Shown: piece by piece, positions 22,629 to 30,509 of the stretch
Numbering within the stretch: the first letter of the stretch is position 1
Layout: each line of letters opens with the position of its first letter
NCBI GenBank assembly: GCA_003279115.1
Contig: QCBG01000003.1
Span: 1-52,568 of the forward strand
Direction of reading: 5' to 3'
Length of the DNA stretch: 52,568 bases
DNA from: Prochlorococcus sp. AG-347-E03
GTDB lineage: Bacteria > Cyanobacteriota > Cyanobacteriia > PCC-6307 > Cyanobiaceae
Program-made: the position numbers and the translations under genes
Notes under the pieces: generated by a model
What the model saw: the letters and a program-made list of their open reading frames with translations, nothing else
What the model was told of the DNA's origin: nothing
Database searches by the model: none

Positions 22629-25538
22629 ATGACATCCAAATTTGGGTCCGATTTTTTTATAGATAGGCATCTGGGGTTAGGAGATAATGATGAGAGAAGT
22701 ATGCTGAACAAGCTTGGTTTTAATAACATTGATCAATTTATAAACCAAGTGATTCCTGAAGATATCCAGTTTAAAGATAAATCTTCAGAAATATTGCCCC
22801 AAGGTTGTTCAGAAATTGAAGCTTTAAATGAATTAGAAGAGATTGCGAAGAAAAATACCAAAATGAGATCATTAATAGGCCTTGGTTATTATGACAATCA
22901 CATGCCTAAAGTAATCCAAAGACATGTTCTAGAAAATCCGAGGTGGTACACGTCTTATACTCCATATCAAGCAGAAATTGCACAAGGAAGATTAGAAGCT
23001 CTATTTAATTTTCAGACTATTGTTTGTGAACTAACAGGGTTTTCTGTCGCTAATGCATCTTTATTAGATGAGGGAACTGCTGCTGCAGAAGCTATGGCAA
23101 TGAGTTTCGCCGCAAGAAAAAATAAATCTTCAAAAGTCTACTTAGTGGAATCAAATGTTTTTGATCATACTTTTAATGTTCTGCAAACCAGAGCAAAACC
23201 CTTGGGAATATCCTTAAGACGCTTTACTCAAAGCAATCTTCCTAACCATGATGATGTTTTTGGAATTTTGTTGCAATTACCCGGTAAAAATGGGCAATTA
23301 TTTGATCCCACATTCCTAATATCACAAGCACATAGATCAGAAATAATTGTAACTGCATCTATTGATCCACTGGCACAAGTTTTAATTAAACCAATTTCTG
23401 AATTTGGTGTTGATGTAGCAGTGGGTAGTATGCAAAGATTTGGCGTTCCAATGGGTTTTGGTGGGCCACATGCAGCATTTTTTGCCTGTAGCGAAAAATA
23501 TAAAAGGCTGATACCTGGAAGAATTGTTGGGCAAACTCTCTCTAAAAATGGAGAAAAGTCACTAAGACTAGCATTGCAAACAAGAGAGCAACATATTAGA
23601 AGGGAAAAGGCCACTAGTAATATTTGTACTGCTCAATCCTTGTTAGCCATAATTTCTTCTTTTTATGCTATTTATCATGGACCCTCAGGATTAATGCAAA
23701 TTGCTAAGAGATTAGTGGAGTTGAGACTAAATTTAGAATCAGGTTTGGCTGATTTAGGTTTTGATATTCCTAATGGCATTAGATTTGATAGTGTTGATGT
23801 TTATACTAAGTACTCCCAGAGGATCCATAATGAAGCTTTAAAAAATGGATATAACTTAAGAATTTTGCCGTTAGGATCAACTATTGAAAATTCAACTGGT
23901 TTTGGGATCTCTTTAGATGAACTTAGTAATGAAAAAGAAATTAAAGATATTTTGAATTTCATATCAAACCTTATAGAAAAAAAAGAAGATTTAGAGCATA
24001 TAAGATTTGATAAAAGTTTTCAGCTTGAAAGTTTAGCTTTGAGATCTAGTGAATGGATGCAGCAAGATATATTCACAAATTACAAAAGTGAAACCGAATT
24101 AATGAGATATATATTCCGACTTGCTGAAAAAGATTTTTCTCTGGTAGATGGAATGATGCCATTAGGAAGCTGTACCATGAAGTTAAATTCTGCAGCAGAG
24201 TTAAATCCTGTCTCTTGGGCTAATTTATCTTCTATTCATCCTTTTTCTCCACCAGATCAAACTAAGGGCTATTCAAAAATAATATCTGACCTGGAAAAAT
24301 GGATAAGCGATATAGTTGGTTTAAAGTCAGTTTCTTTTCAACCAAATGCAGGCTCTCAGGGAGAGTTTGCAGGATTATTAGCAATAAATTCTTACTTTGA
24401 ATCAAAAGGTGAACTTTCAAGAAAAAAATGTTTAATTCCTAAAAGTGCTCATGGAACAAATCCTGCTAGTGCAGTTATGGCAGGATTTGATGTTTTAACG
24501 GTTGAATGTGATGACGAAGGAAATATTGATTTCCAAGATTTGTCTATTAAGGTCAATAAATTTGATAACCAAATAGGAGCTCTTATGTTGACCTACCCTT
24601 CTACTCATGGAGTTTTTGAATTGCAAATCAGAAAGATATGTGACTTAATTCACTCTGCCGGGGGATTTGTCTATTTAGACGGAGCAAATTTGAATGCTCA
24701 GGTTGGATTATGTAAACCCGGTAACTATGGTGTTGATGTTTGTCATTTGAATTTACATAAAACATTCTGTATCCCACATGGAGGAGGAGGTCCTGGAGTA
24801 GGACCAGTTGCTGCATCAGAAACTTTAAGCCCATTTCTCCCTACTCATTCTTTAAAGGATAATAATTTATCTAATAGTTTCAATTATGTTTCTTCTGCCA
24901 AGTATGGGAGTGCAAGTATTCTCCCAATAAGTTGGATGTATATAAAAATGGCTGGTTTTAGTGGTTTAAGGAAAGCAACTGAGCATGCAATTTTATCTGC
25001 AAATTATATTGCGCATTCTTTAAAGCATAAATTTAAGATTCTTTATAAAGGAAAAAATAATTTTGTCGCACATGAATGTATTTTAGATTTTAGAGATTTA
25101 AAATCCAAAACTGGTTTGAGTGTAAATGATTTAGCTAAACGATTAATAGACTATAGTTTTCATGCCCCAACTATAAGTTGGCCTGTTCCAGAGACCATAA
25201 TGATAGAGCCTACTGAAAGTGAAAGTTTGGCTGAATTGAATAGATTTTGTGAGGCTATGCTATTGATTGGAGAAGAAATCAGCGAAATAGAAAATAATAT
25301 TGAATTAAATAATAATAATGTAATAAGTAATGCTCCTCATACGCTGAAAGAGTTAATAGCTGAAAATTGGAATTATCCTTATTCAAAAGAAAAAGCTTCT
25401 TTTCCTTATAAAACTCCAACAACTATTAAGTTTTGGTCTTCAGTTTCTAGAATTAATAATGCTTATGGCGATCGCAATTTAATTTGTTCTTGCAATGTAA
25501 ATCAAGGAGAGGTTTTGGAAGAAAAAAAATGTGCTTAA
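22629..25538 (+). CDS. gcvP: glycine dehydrogenase (decarboxylating), P protein
   Basis: PLP enzyme that decarboxylates glycine and passes the aminomethyl group to lipoyl-GcvH. At 969 residues it is the single-chain form with both halves fused. The N-terminal half has the GMGYY-like LIGLGYYDNHMP; the C-terminal half has the PLP lysine at residue 711 in LNLHKTFCIPHGGGGPG. The strong Shine-Dalgarno AAGGAG (22597-22602) is 26 bases from the ATG. An in-frame ATT (22605) sits close to it, so the real start could be upstream; the ATG is kept by convention. The last third of the C-terminus contains an 8-bp GCGATCGC site (25468-25475). A hairpin follows the stop. Confidence 0.97.
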   Translation: MTSKFGSDFFIDRHLGLGDNDERSMLNKLGFNNIDQFINQVIPEDIQFKDKSSEILPQGCSEIEALNELEEIAKKNTKMRSLIGLGYYDNHMPKVIQRHVLENPRWYTSYTPYQAEIAQGRLEALFNFQTIVCELTGFSVANASLLDEGTAAAEAMAMSFAARKNKSSKVYLVESNVFDHTFNVLQTRAKPLGISLRRFTQSNLPNHDDVFGILLQLPGKNGQLFDPTFLISQAHRSEIIVTASIDPLAQVLIKPISEFGVDVAVGSMQRFGVPMGFGGPHAAFFACSEKYKRLIPGRIVGQTLSKNGEKSLRLALQTREQHIRREKATSNICTAQSLLAIISSFYAIYHGPSGLMQIAKRLVELRLNLESGLADLGFDIPNGIRFDSVDVYTKYSQRIHNEALKNGYNLRILPLGSTIENSTGFGISLDELSNEKEIKDILNFISNLIEKKEDLEHIRFDKSFQLESLALRSSEWMQQDIFTNYKSETELMRYIFRLAEKDFSLVDGMMPLGSCTMKLNSAAELNPVSWANLSSIHPFSPPDQTKGYSKIISDLEKWISDIVGLKSVSFQPNAGSQGEFAGLLAINSYFESKGELSRKKCLIPKSAHGTNPASAVMAGFDVLTVECDDEGNIDFQDLSIKVNKFDNQIGALMLTYPSTHGVFELQIRKICDLIHSAGGFVYLDGANLNAQVGLCKPGNYGVDVCHLNLHKTFCIPHGGGGPGVGPVAASETLSPFLPTHSLKDNNLSNSFNYVSSAKYGSASILPISWMYIKMAGFSGLRKATEHAILSANYIAHSLKHKFKILYKGKNNFVAHECILDFRDLKSKTGLSVNDLAKRLIDYSFHAPTISWPVPETIMIEPTESESLAELNRFCEAMLLIGEEISEIENNIELNNNNVISNAPHTLKELIAENWNYPYSKEKASFPYKTPTTIKFWSSVSRINNAYGDRNLICSCNVNQGEVLEEKKCA

Positions 25539-25553
25539 AGGACTAGCGTCCTT
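25538..25553 (+). terminator. candidate terminator hairpin after gcvP
   Basis: AAGGAC and GTCCTT form a perfect 6-bp stem around the 4-base loop TAGC, starting at the last base of the gcvP stop codon. The downstream sequence (GTATTTACTTAG) is only moderately U-rich, so this is a weak intrinsic terminator or an RNA-end-stabilising hairpin. Confidence 0.45.
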
Positions 25554-25667
25554 GTATTTACTTAGTTATTATCAATATGAATAAAAATTTAATATTTTCT
25601 TATAGAATTTTTTTAAATTTTTTTATTAAAATAATCGGGCATCAAATTTTTTGGGGTATTTGAAGCT

Positions 25668-25916
25668 ATGACCAAAGATTTTAAATCTGGTAATGTTACT
25701 CACTTGCCAGTTAAAAACGTCGACTTACCAAGTTTTGTCAATAATTCTTCAGGAGATAACACAAATATTTGTTCCATCGAGGGAACTAATGTTATCAGGG
25801 TACCTTTTGGTAAAAAATTTTCAAAGAAAAAAAGGCCTGAAAAGAATCAAAATATCGCTACTCTAATACTTCCTTTAACTTCATATAGTAATCCTACTCC
25901 TCCACACGTAGCATAA
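25668..25916 (+). CDS. small hypothetical protein, 82 residues
   Basis: I do not recognise a family. The product is soluble-looking, with a basic cluster FGKKFSKKKRPEK in the middle (about 50-62) preceded by the strand-like TNVIRVPF and followed by ATLILPLTS. The C-terminus is proline-rich (NPTPPHV). The start is ATG. It is 129 bases after gcvP, across a hairpin and an AT-rich stretch that includes a 28-codon ORF. Its stop is 12 bases from the convergent sqdX stop. Codon use looks like its neighbours, so a real, probably lineage-restricted gene is likely. Confidence 0.65.
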   Translation: MTKDFKSGNVTHLPVKNVDLPSFVNNSSGDNTNICSIEGTNVIRVPFGKKFSKKKRPEKNQNIATLILPLTSYSNPTPPHVA

Positions 25917-25928
25917 TTTGCGCCAAGT

Positions 25929-27062
25929 TTAATCTATTTCTTTAAGAGTATCTGAATAATAACTTTGCAATTGCAATGTTGCTTGATTCCAGTCCCATTT
26001 TTCTGCTTCCTGTCGTGCTTTTTTTCTCATAACTTCTCTTTTGTCTTCATTCTCTAGAATTTTTTTTGTCGCTTCAATCAAACTTTGTACCCCATTATCT
26101 TTTTCATCAGGATCATATAAGCAACCATTAATCCCATCGCTAATTATATCTGGAATCCCTCCCTTGTTGGCTCCGATAACTGGACAACCTGCCGCCATTG
26201 CTTCTAGTAAAACTAATCCAAGTGTTTCTGTACTAGAGGGAAATAAAAATATATCTCCAGAGGCATAGGCGCTAGCCAGTTCATCTCCAGATAAATATCC
26301 TATGAAATTAGTCTTGGTATTTTCGAAGATTTTTTCAAGTTGGTTTCTATATGGTCCGTCACCTACAAGTGCTAAGCAAGCATTAGGGATACTTTCTAAG
26401 ACTGGTTTAATTCTCTCAATTTGTTTTTCTGCTGATAATCTTCCTACATAAATCAACAAATAATTAGCGTCTTTATATTTTCCAAATAATTTTTCTCTCA
26501 TTTTCTCACTTCTCAAGTCTGGTCTAAAACTATAAGTATCTACTCCTCTTTGCCAAAGAGCAGTCCTTTGAATACCTTTATCTTTTAATTCATTGACCAT
26601 AGCGGTGGAAGTACATAAATTTAATAAAGCTTGATTATGAGCTGCTTTAAGTAATTCCCACAAAAGTGGCTCTAACATTCCCATACCGTAATGTTCCAGA
26701 TATTTCGGAAGATGAGTATGATAGCTAGCGATTAAGGGAATATTATTAGTTTTCGCCAACCATATGCCACCTAAGCCAAGTACAGCTGGATTAACAACAT
26801 GTATCAAATCTGGGTTAAATTTTTCTAACTTATCTGAGACTGCAGGACCTGGTAAACCTAGCTTCAACTCCGGGTATAAGGGTAATGGCATTGCAGCAAC
26901 TCCAACTACAGTTGCTCCCATATATGATTCTGGACACCCCTCTGGACAAAAAATTATAACTTCATCACCATTTTTTATTAAAAATTCAATCGTTTTAGTC
27001 AGTCTTGTGACTATGCCGTCAACTTTAGGTAAAAAAGTTTCAGTAAACAATGCAATTTTCAC
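25929..27062 (-). CDS. sqdX: sulfolipid synthase, UDP-sulfoquinovose:diacylglycerol glycosyltransferase
   Basis: Transfers sulfoquinovose from UDP to diacylglycerol, the last step of sulfoquinovosyldiacylglycerol synthesis at the membrane. The 377-residue protein is a GT4 (GT-B fold) glycosyltransferase. The N-terminal domain begins MKIALFTETFLPKVDGI and the C-terminal domain has LIYVGRLSAEKQIERI, then FLFPSSTETLGLVLLEAMAAG, the nucleotide-binding E-x7-E signature. The GT4 fold alone does not fix the substrate; the assignment rests on adjacency to sqdB (27 bases upstream, same strand) and the match to cyanobacterial SqdX. The start codon is GTG. Sulfolipids let phosphorus-poor marine cyanobacteria spare phosphate. 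Confidence 0.93.
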   Translation of the reverse strand: MKIALFTETFLPKVDGIVTRLTKTIEFLIKNGDEVIIFCPEGCPESYMGATVVGVAAMPLPLYPELKLGLPGPAVSDKLEKFNPDLIHVVNPAVLGLGGIWLAKTNNIPLIASYHTHLPKYLEHYGMGMLEPLLWELLKAAHNQALLNLCTSTAMVNELKDKGIQRTALWQRGVDTYSFRPDLRSEKMREKLFGKYKDANYLLIYVGRLSAEKQIERIKPVLESIPNACLALVGDGPYRNQLEKIFENTKTNFIGYLSGDELASAYASGDIFLFPSSTETLGLVLLEAMAAGCPVIGANKGGIPDIISDGINGCLYDPDEKDNGVQSLIEATKKILENEDKREVMRKKARQEAEKWDWNQATLQLQSYYSDTLKEID

Positions 27063-27089
27063 TTTCTTAGGGTAACTATTTCACAAATT

Positions 27090-28283
27090 TTAATTAGTCT
27101 TTATAGCCTCAGCTTGTTTTTTAGTCCAGGATGAAACACATGGTATGCGCTTAAGATCACATCTATTGGAGTATTTTTTAGCAACTTCTACAACTTCTTC
27201 TAATAAGCCATTATCAAGAGTCGTTGGGTTTAAACCTAATTCTATAAAGCATTTATTATCAACAATCAGATCATTTTCTACTGCTTCATTCCTTGGATTT
27301 GGTAAATAATTGATATTAGCTCCTGTAAGAGAAGCAACTTTTTTAGCTAGTTCTCCAACTTGATGACTCTCAGTCATTTGATTAAATATTTTGACTCTTT
27401 CTCCAGATTTTGGAGGATTTTCAAGAGCAAGTTGTACGCACTTTACAGAGTCTTTTATATGAATAAACGCTCTTGTTTGCCCTCCTGTCCCATGAACACT
27501 TAATGGATATCCAATTGCAGCCTGCATTAGAAATCTGTTTAAAACAGTTCCATAATCTCCGTCATAGTCAAATCGGTTTGTCAATCTAGGATCTTTTAAA
27601 GTTGCTTCTGTATTTGTCCCCCAAACAATTCCTTGATGTAAATCAGTGATCCTTACAAGATCATTTTTGTTGTAGTAAAGAAATAATAGTTGATCTAAAG
27701 TTTTAGTCATATGGTAAACACTACCTGGACTTGCAGGGTGTAATATTTCTTCTTCAAAGCGGCTTCCATCTGGTTGTGGAACTTCAACTTTTAGATAACC
27801 TTCTGGGATTGTGGCGCCTCTATGTGATCCATATCCGTAGACTCCCATTGTTCCTAAATGAACAACATGAATATCTAAATTACTCTCTACTATTGCAGCA
27901 AGAAGGTTGTGGGTGCCATTAACATTATTATCTACTGTATATCTTTTGGTAAAACTCGATTTCATAGAGTAAGGTGCTGCTCTTTGTTCTGCAAAATGGA
28001 TCACGGAATCAGGTTTTTCATCAATGAGCAAATTAAGTAATTTTTGATATTGCTTAGAGATATCCATGTTAAGAAATCTCATAGGCTTACCTCCAATCTC
28101 TTCCCATGCAGAAAGTCGTTCTGTTATCGAAGTAATTGGAGTTAAAGATTCCACCTCTAGATCAATATCAATTTTTCTACGACTTAAATTGTCGACAATA
28201 ATTACATCATGATTTTGCTCTGCTAAATTCACCGCACAAGGCCAACCGCAAAAACCATCTCCACCTAGAACAATAACTTTCAC
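27090..28283 (-). CDS. sqdB: UDP-sulfoquinovose synthase
   Basis: Converts UDP-glucose and sulfite to UDP-sulfoquinovose. The 397-residue protein is an extended short-chain dehydrogenase. The NAD-binding glycine motif is GGDGFCGWPCAVNL near the N-terminus, and the catalytic YxxxK is in VYHMTKTLDQ. HLGTMGVYGYG carries the catalytic Thr, and DLHQGIVWGTNT and RAFIHIKDSV are typical of SQD1/SqdB. The start is GTG, with a Shine-Dalgarno CTGGAG about seven bases upstream. The 170-base upstream region contains a near-perfect 15-bp direct repeat 32 bp apart, a candidate regulatory site. sqdX follows after 27 bases. Confidence 0.97.
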   Translation of the reverse strand: MKVIVLGGDGFCGWPCAVNLAEQNHDVIIVDNLSRRKIDIDLEVESLTPITSITERLSAWEEIGGKPMRFLNMDISKQYQKLLNLLIDEKPDSVIHFAEQRAAPYSMKSSFTKRYTVDNNVNGTHNLLAAIVESNLDIHVVHLGTMGVYGYGSHRGATIPEGYLKVEVPQPDGSRFEEEILHPASPGSVYHMTKTLDQLLFLYYNKNDLVRITDLHQGIVWGTNTEATLKDPRLTNRFDYDGDYGTVLNRFLMQAAIGYPLSVHGTGGQTRAFIHIKDSVKCVQLALENPPKSGERVKIFNQMTESHQVGELAKKVASLTGANINYLPNPRNEAVENDLIVDNKCFIELGLNPTTLDNGLLEEVVEVAKKYSNRCDLKRIPCVSSWTKKQAEAIKTN

Positions 28284-28362
28284 TCAGAACTCCAGAATTA
28301 ATTGATTCATAATATATTTATTAAATTACTACAGCGTGCTTCCAATTTGCGAAAAAACATTG

Positions 28363-28409
28363 TAAATAGTTTCAAATCTTCTTTCTTAATACGATAAATA
28401 GTGTCAAAT
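28363..28409. promoter_or_regulatory. tandem 15-bp direct repeat upstream of sqdB
   Basis: TAAATAGTTTCAAAT (28363-28377) and TAAATAGTGTCAAAT (28395-28409) differ at one base and start exactly 32 bp apart, about three helical turns. They lie 80-126 bases upstream of the sqdB start in a 170-base gap with no gene. The helical phasing suggests side-by-side protein binding. On the minus strand the copies read TTTGA(A/C)ACTATTTA. The regulator is unknown; I do not see a standard Pho box. Confidence 0.45.
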
Positions 28410-28453
28410 AATAAATGTCTACACTTGTTTTGAACTTTGCTAAATTTAGAGAT

Positions 28454-29248
28454 TTAGATAGATATATTTTCTTCTGGTGAACTTGCTATTGCAAAGTCTT
28501 GTTTTTTAATTCTTCCCGCCAGAAAAGATTGCCTGCCAGCTTTGACTCCATTATTTATCGCTTGAGCCATTAGAGGAGGATTTTTAGCTTGTGCTATTGC
28601 ACTATTGATTAAGACACCATCAGCGCCAAGTTCCATAGCTTGAGAGGCTTCACTTGGCACTCCAATTCCTGCGTCAATTATTACTGGTACTTTTGCATTC
28701 TCAATAATTATCTTTATATTTGATAAGTTTAATAAACCTTGTCCTGATCCAATAGGCGAACCTAGTGGCATTACAGTTGCACAACCTATTTCTTCTAGTC
28801 TTTTTGCAAGAATAGGATCTGCATTGATATAGGGTAGTACAGTAAAACCTTTTTTTATTAAAATTTCGGCTGCTTTAAGGGTTTCTATTGGATCTGGGAG
28901 TAAATACTTTTTGTCTGGAATTACTTCTAACTTCACAAAGTTATTTTCTTCTTGACCAGATAATTTTGCAAGTTCTCTTCCCAAAATTGCTATTCTGACT
29001 GCTTCATCGGAATTAATGCAACCAGCTGTATTAGGAAGCATCCAGTATTTTTTCCAGTTGATCTTTTCGAGTAAATTTTCTCCTGTCTGATCATTTTTAA
29101 TTCTTCTAACCGCTACGGTTATGATGTCAGTCTCAGAATTTGACAAACTTTCTAGCATATCTTGAGTAGATTCGTATTTCCCAGTGCCCACCATTAATCT
29201 ACTGGAAAATTGTTTTCCTCCAATTTGTAAAGATGAATAATTTTTCAT
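28454..29248 (-). CDS. thiG: thiazole synthase ThiG
   Basis: Forms the thiazole phosphate moiety of thiamine from 1-deoxy-D-xylulose 5-phosphate, the ThiS thiocarboxylate and a glycine-derived imine. The 264-residue protein is a TIM barrel. Visible landmarks are [12 protein letters not shown] at the start, [43 protein letters not shown] and, near the end, [22 protein letters not shown]. The start is ATG, two bases from the TPR gene stop upstream. No TPP riboswitch is visible because there is no leader space. After its stop come 170 bases before sqdB on the same strand, so sqdB probably has its own promoter. Confidence 0.97.
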   Translation of the reverse strand: MKNYSSLQIGGKQFSSRLMVGTGKYESTQDMLESLSNSETDIITVAVRRIKNDQTGENLLEKINWKKYWMLPNTAGCINSDEAVRIAILGRELAKLSGQEENNFVKLEVIPDKKYLLPDPIETLKAAEILIKKGFTVLPYINADPILAKRLEEIGCATVMPLGSPIGSGQGLLNLSNIKIIIENAKVPVIIDAGIGVPSEASQAMELGADGVLINSAIAQAKNPPLMAQAINNGVKAGRQSFLAGRIKKQDFAIASSPEENISI

Positions 29249-29250
29249 AT

Positions 29251-29808
29251 TTAGAATCCCTTATCTTTAATACCTTTATAAGGTTTGTAATTGTTTCTTT
29301 TTTCTAATTCCTTGCTTTTTTTAATTGCAGTTTTGTTTTTTGGATCTATCACCAAAACCTTTTGATAGGTGGCATATGCCAAGTCGTACTCAAGTAAACG
29401 CTGTTGTGCTGATGCGAGATTATTTAGGGCTATAGGATATTCTGGGAGTGATTTTATCGCAGAGTTGTAGTGTTTAATTGCTTTCTTAAATTCATTTTGA
29501 GCAGCATAAGAAAATCCTAAAGCATTATTTATTATCGCTTTGGCTTCATCAGGTTCATTTTCGTAATTTTCAAGTGCTTTTAAAAAAGTTTTAGTTGCTT
29601 CAGAATATAATCTTTTTTTTATCTGAATAGAACCAAATTCATATAATTCTGTAGCCTGGGTAAGCGAATCTAAACCTTTCTGCTCGAATTTTACTAAATT
29701 TAATTCTTCACTTCTTGTTTTTAGAAATTGTCTGAATACAAAAATAGAAATTATTATTAATACTACAAAAAGAATTATTAAATAGGATTGAAAGGAAGAA
29801 ATTTCCAT
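29251..29808 (-). CDS. membrane-anchored TPR-repeat protein
   Basis: A 185-residue protein with one N-terminal transmembrane helix ([20 protein letters not shown], about residues 8-27). At least two to three tetratricopeptide repeats follow, such as [21 protein letters not shown] and [23 protein letters not shown] domains mediate protein-protein contacts, so this is probably an assembly or scaffold factor at the membrane. Cyanobacterial TPR proteins of this size are often linked to photosystem assembly (Ycf37-like), but I cannot assign that here. It lies two bases upstream of thiG and 36 bases downstream of rplT. Confidence 0.8.
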   Translation of the reverse strand: MEISSFQSYLIILFVVLIIISIFVFRQFLKTRSEELNLVKFEQKGLDSLTQATELYEFGSIQIKKRLYSEATKTFLKALENYENEPDEAKAIINNALGFSYAAQNEFKKAIKHYNSAIKSLPEYPIALNNLASAQQRLLEYDLAYATYQKVLVIDPKNKTAIKKSKELEKRNNYKPYKGIKDKGF

Positions 29809-29844
29809 TATTTATAATTTCTTTTCTAGATTATATTGTTTTTT

Positions 29845-30192
29845 CTAATTACTAACGGAAGCAACAATTTTTTCAAAACATTTAGGATCGTTTAAGGCTA
29901 ATTGAGCAAGCATTTTTCTGTTAATAATAATTTCTGAATTTTTCATGCCATTTATTAACTTGCTGTAGTTTGTTCCATTTATTCTTGCAGATGCGTTAAT
30001 TCTAGAAATCCAAAGTCTTCTAAAATCTCTTTTTCTTCTTCTTCTATCCCTATAAGCATTACAAAGAGCTTTCATCACTCTTTGGTTTGCGGTTCTGAAA
30101 AGATTTTTGTTGCCGCCTCTAAAACCTTTTGCAAGATTTAAGATTTTGTTTCTTCTTTTTCTGGCTATGTTGCCTCTTTTTACGCGTGCCAT
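29845..30192 (-). CDS. rplT: 50S ribosomal protein L20
   Basis: Early-assembly protein of the large ribosomal subunit, binding 23S rRNA. The 115-residue length is standard. The N-terminal arm [18 protein letters not shown] and the conserved [15 protein letters not shown] identify L20. It follows rpmI by 28 bases. In E. coli, L20 represses the rpmI-rplT transcript by binding a leader pseudoknot; no comparable leader can be judged here. infC, often adjacent in other bacteria, is not present. Confidence 0.98.
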   Translation of the reverse strand: MARVKRGNIARKRRNKILNLAKGFRGGNKNLFRTANQRVMKALCNAYRDRRRRKRDFRRLWISRINASARINGTNYSKLINGMKNSEIIINRKMLAQLALNDPKCFEKIVASVSN

Positions 30193-30220
30193 GAATATCT
30201 AATAAAAATTGGTTAAAGAT

Positions 30221-30418
30221 TTATGCGTATGGAATCATTAATCTTACATTATCAGCATCTCTTTCATCAACTACTGCTTTTGTTGATAGATGTCTTTTTA
30301 ATTTAGAGCTTTTATGATCAAGTAAATGATTATGGAAAGCTCTTCTTCTCATGAATTTGCCCGTCGCAGTAGCTTTAAATCTTTTGGCAGCTGATTTACG
30401 AGTTTTTAGTTTAGACAT
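30221..30418 (-). CDS. rpmI: 50S ribosomal protein L35
   Basis: Small basic protein of the large ribosomal subunit. The 65 residues begin [20 protein letters not shown], the classic L35 N-terminus, and include [17 protein letters not shown]. It is first in the leftward run rpmI-rplT-TPR-thiG. The 91-base gap to the divergent SpoIID-like gene must carry both promoters. On the minus strand, TTGCAC and TAGATT are spaced by 17 bases, a weak promoter candidate. Confidence 0.98.
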
Positions 30419-30509
30419 TTAAGTCAAATGTGTTTAATTAGGATAATCTAAACCTTTATACGCATTGGTGCAAATTAAAGTTTTTAATTGATAAAGAAAG
30501 TTCTAACTT

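Noticed and set aside
25468..25475. HIP1-like octamer GCGATCGC
   Set aside because: A single copy inside gcvP codons for the conserved GDRNL; I noticed no other copy, so it does not indicate the repeat abundance seen in other cyanobacteria.
28300..28353. 17-codon upstream ORF before sqdB
   Set aside because: Very short, AT-rich and without a Shine-Dalgarno; probably chance.
29249..29250. TPP riboswitch before thiG
   Set aside because: Only two bases separate thiG from the upstream TPR gene; there is no leader.
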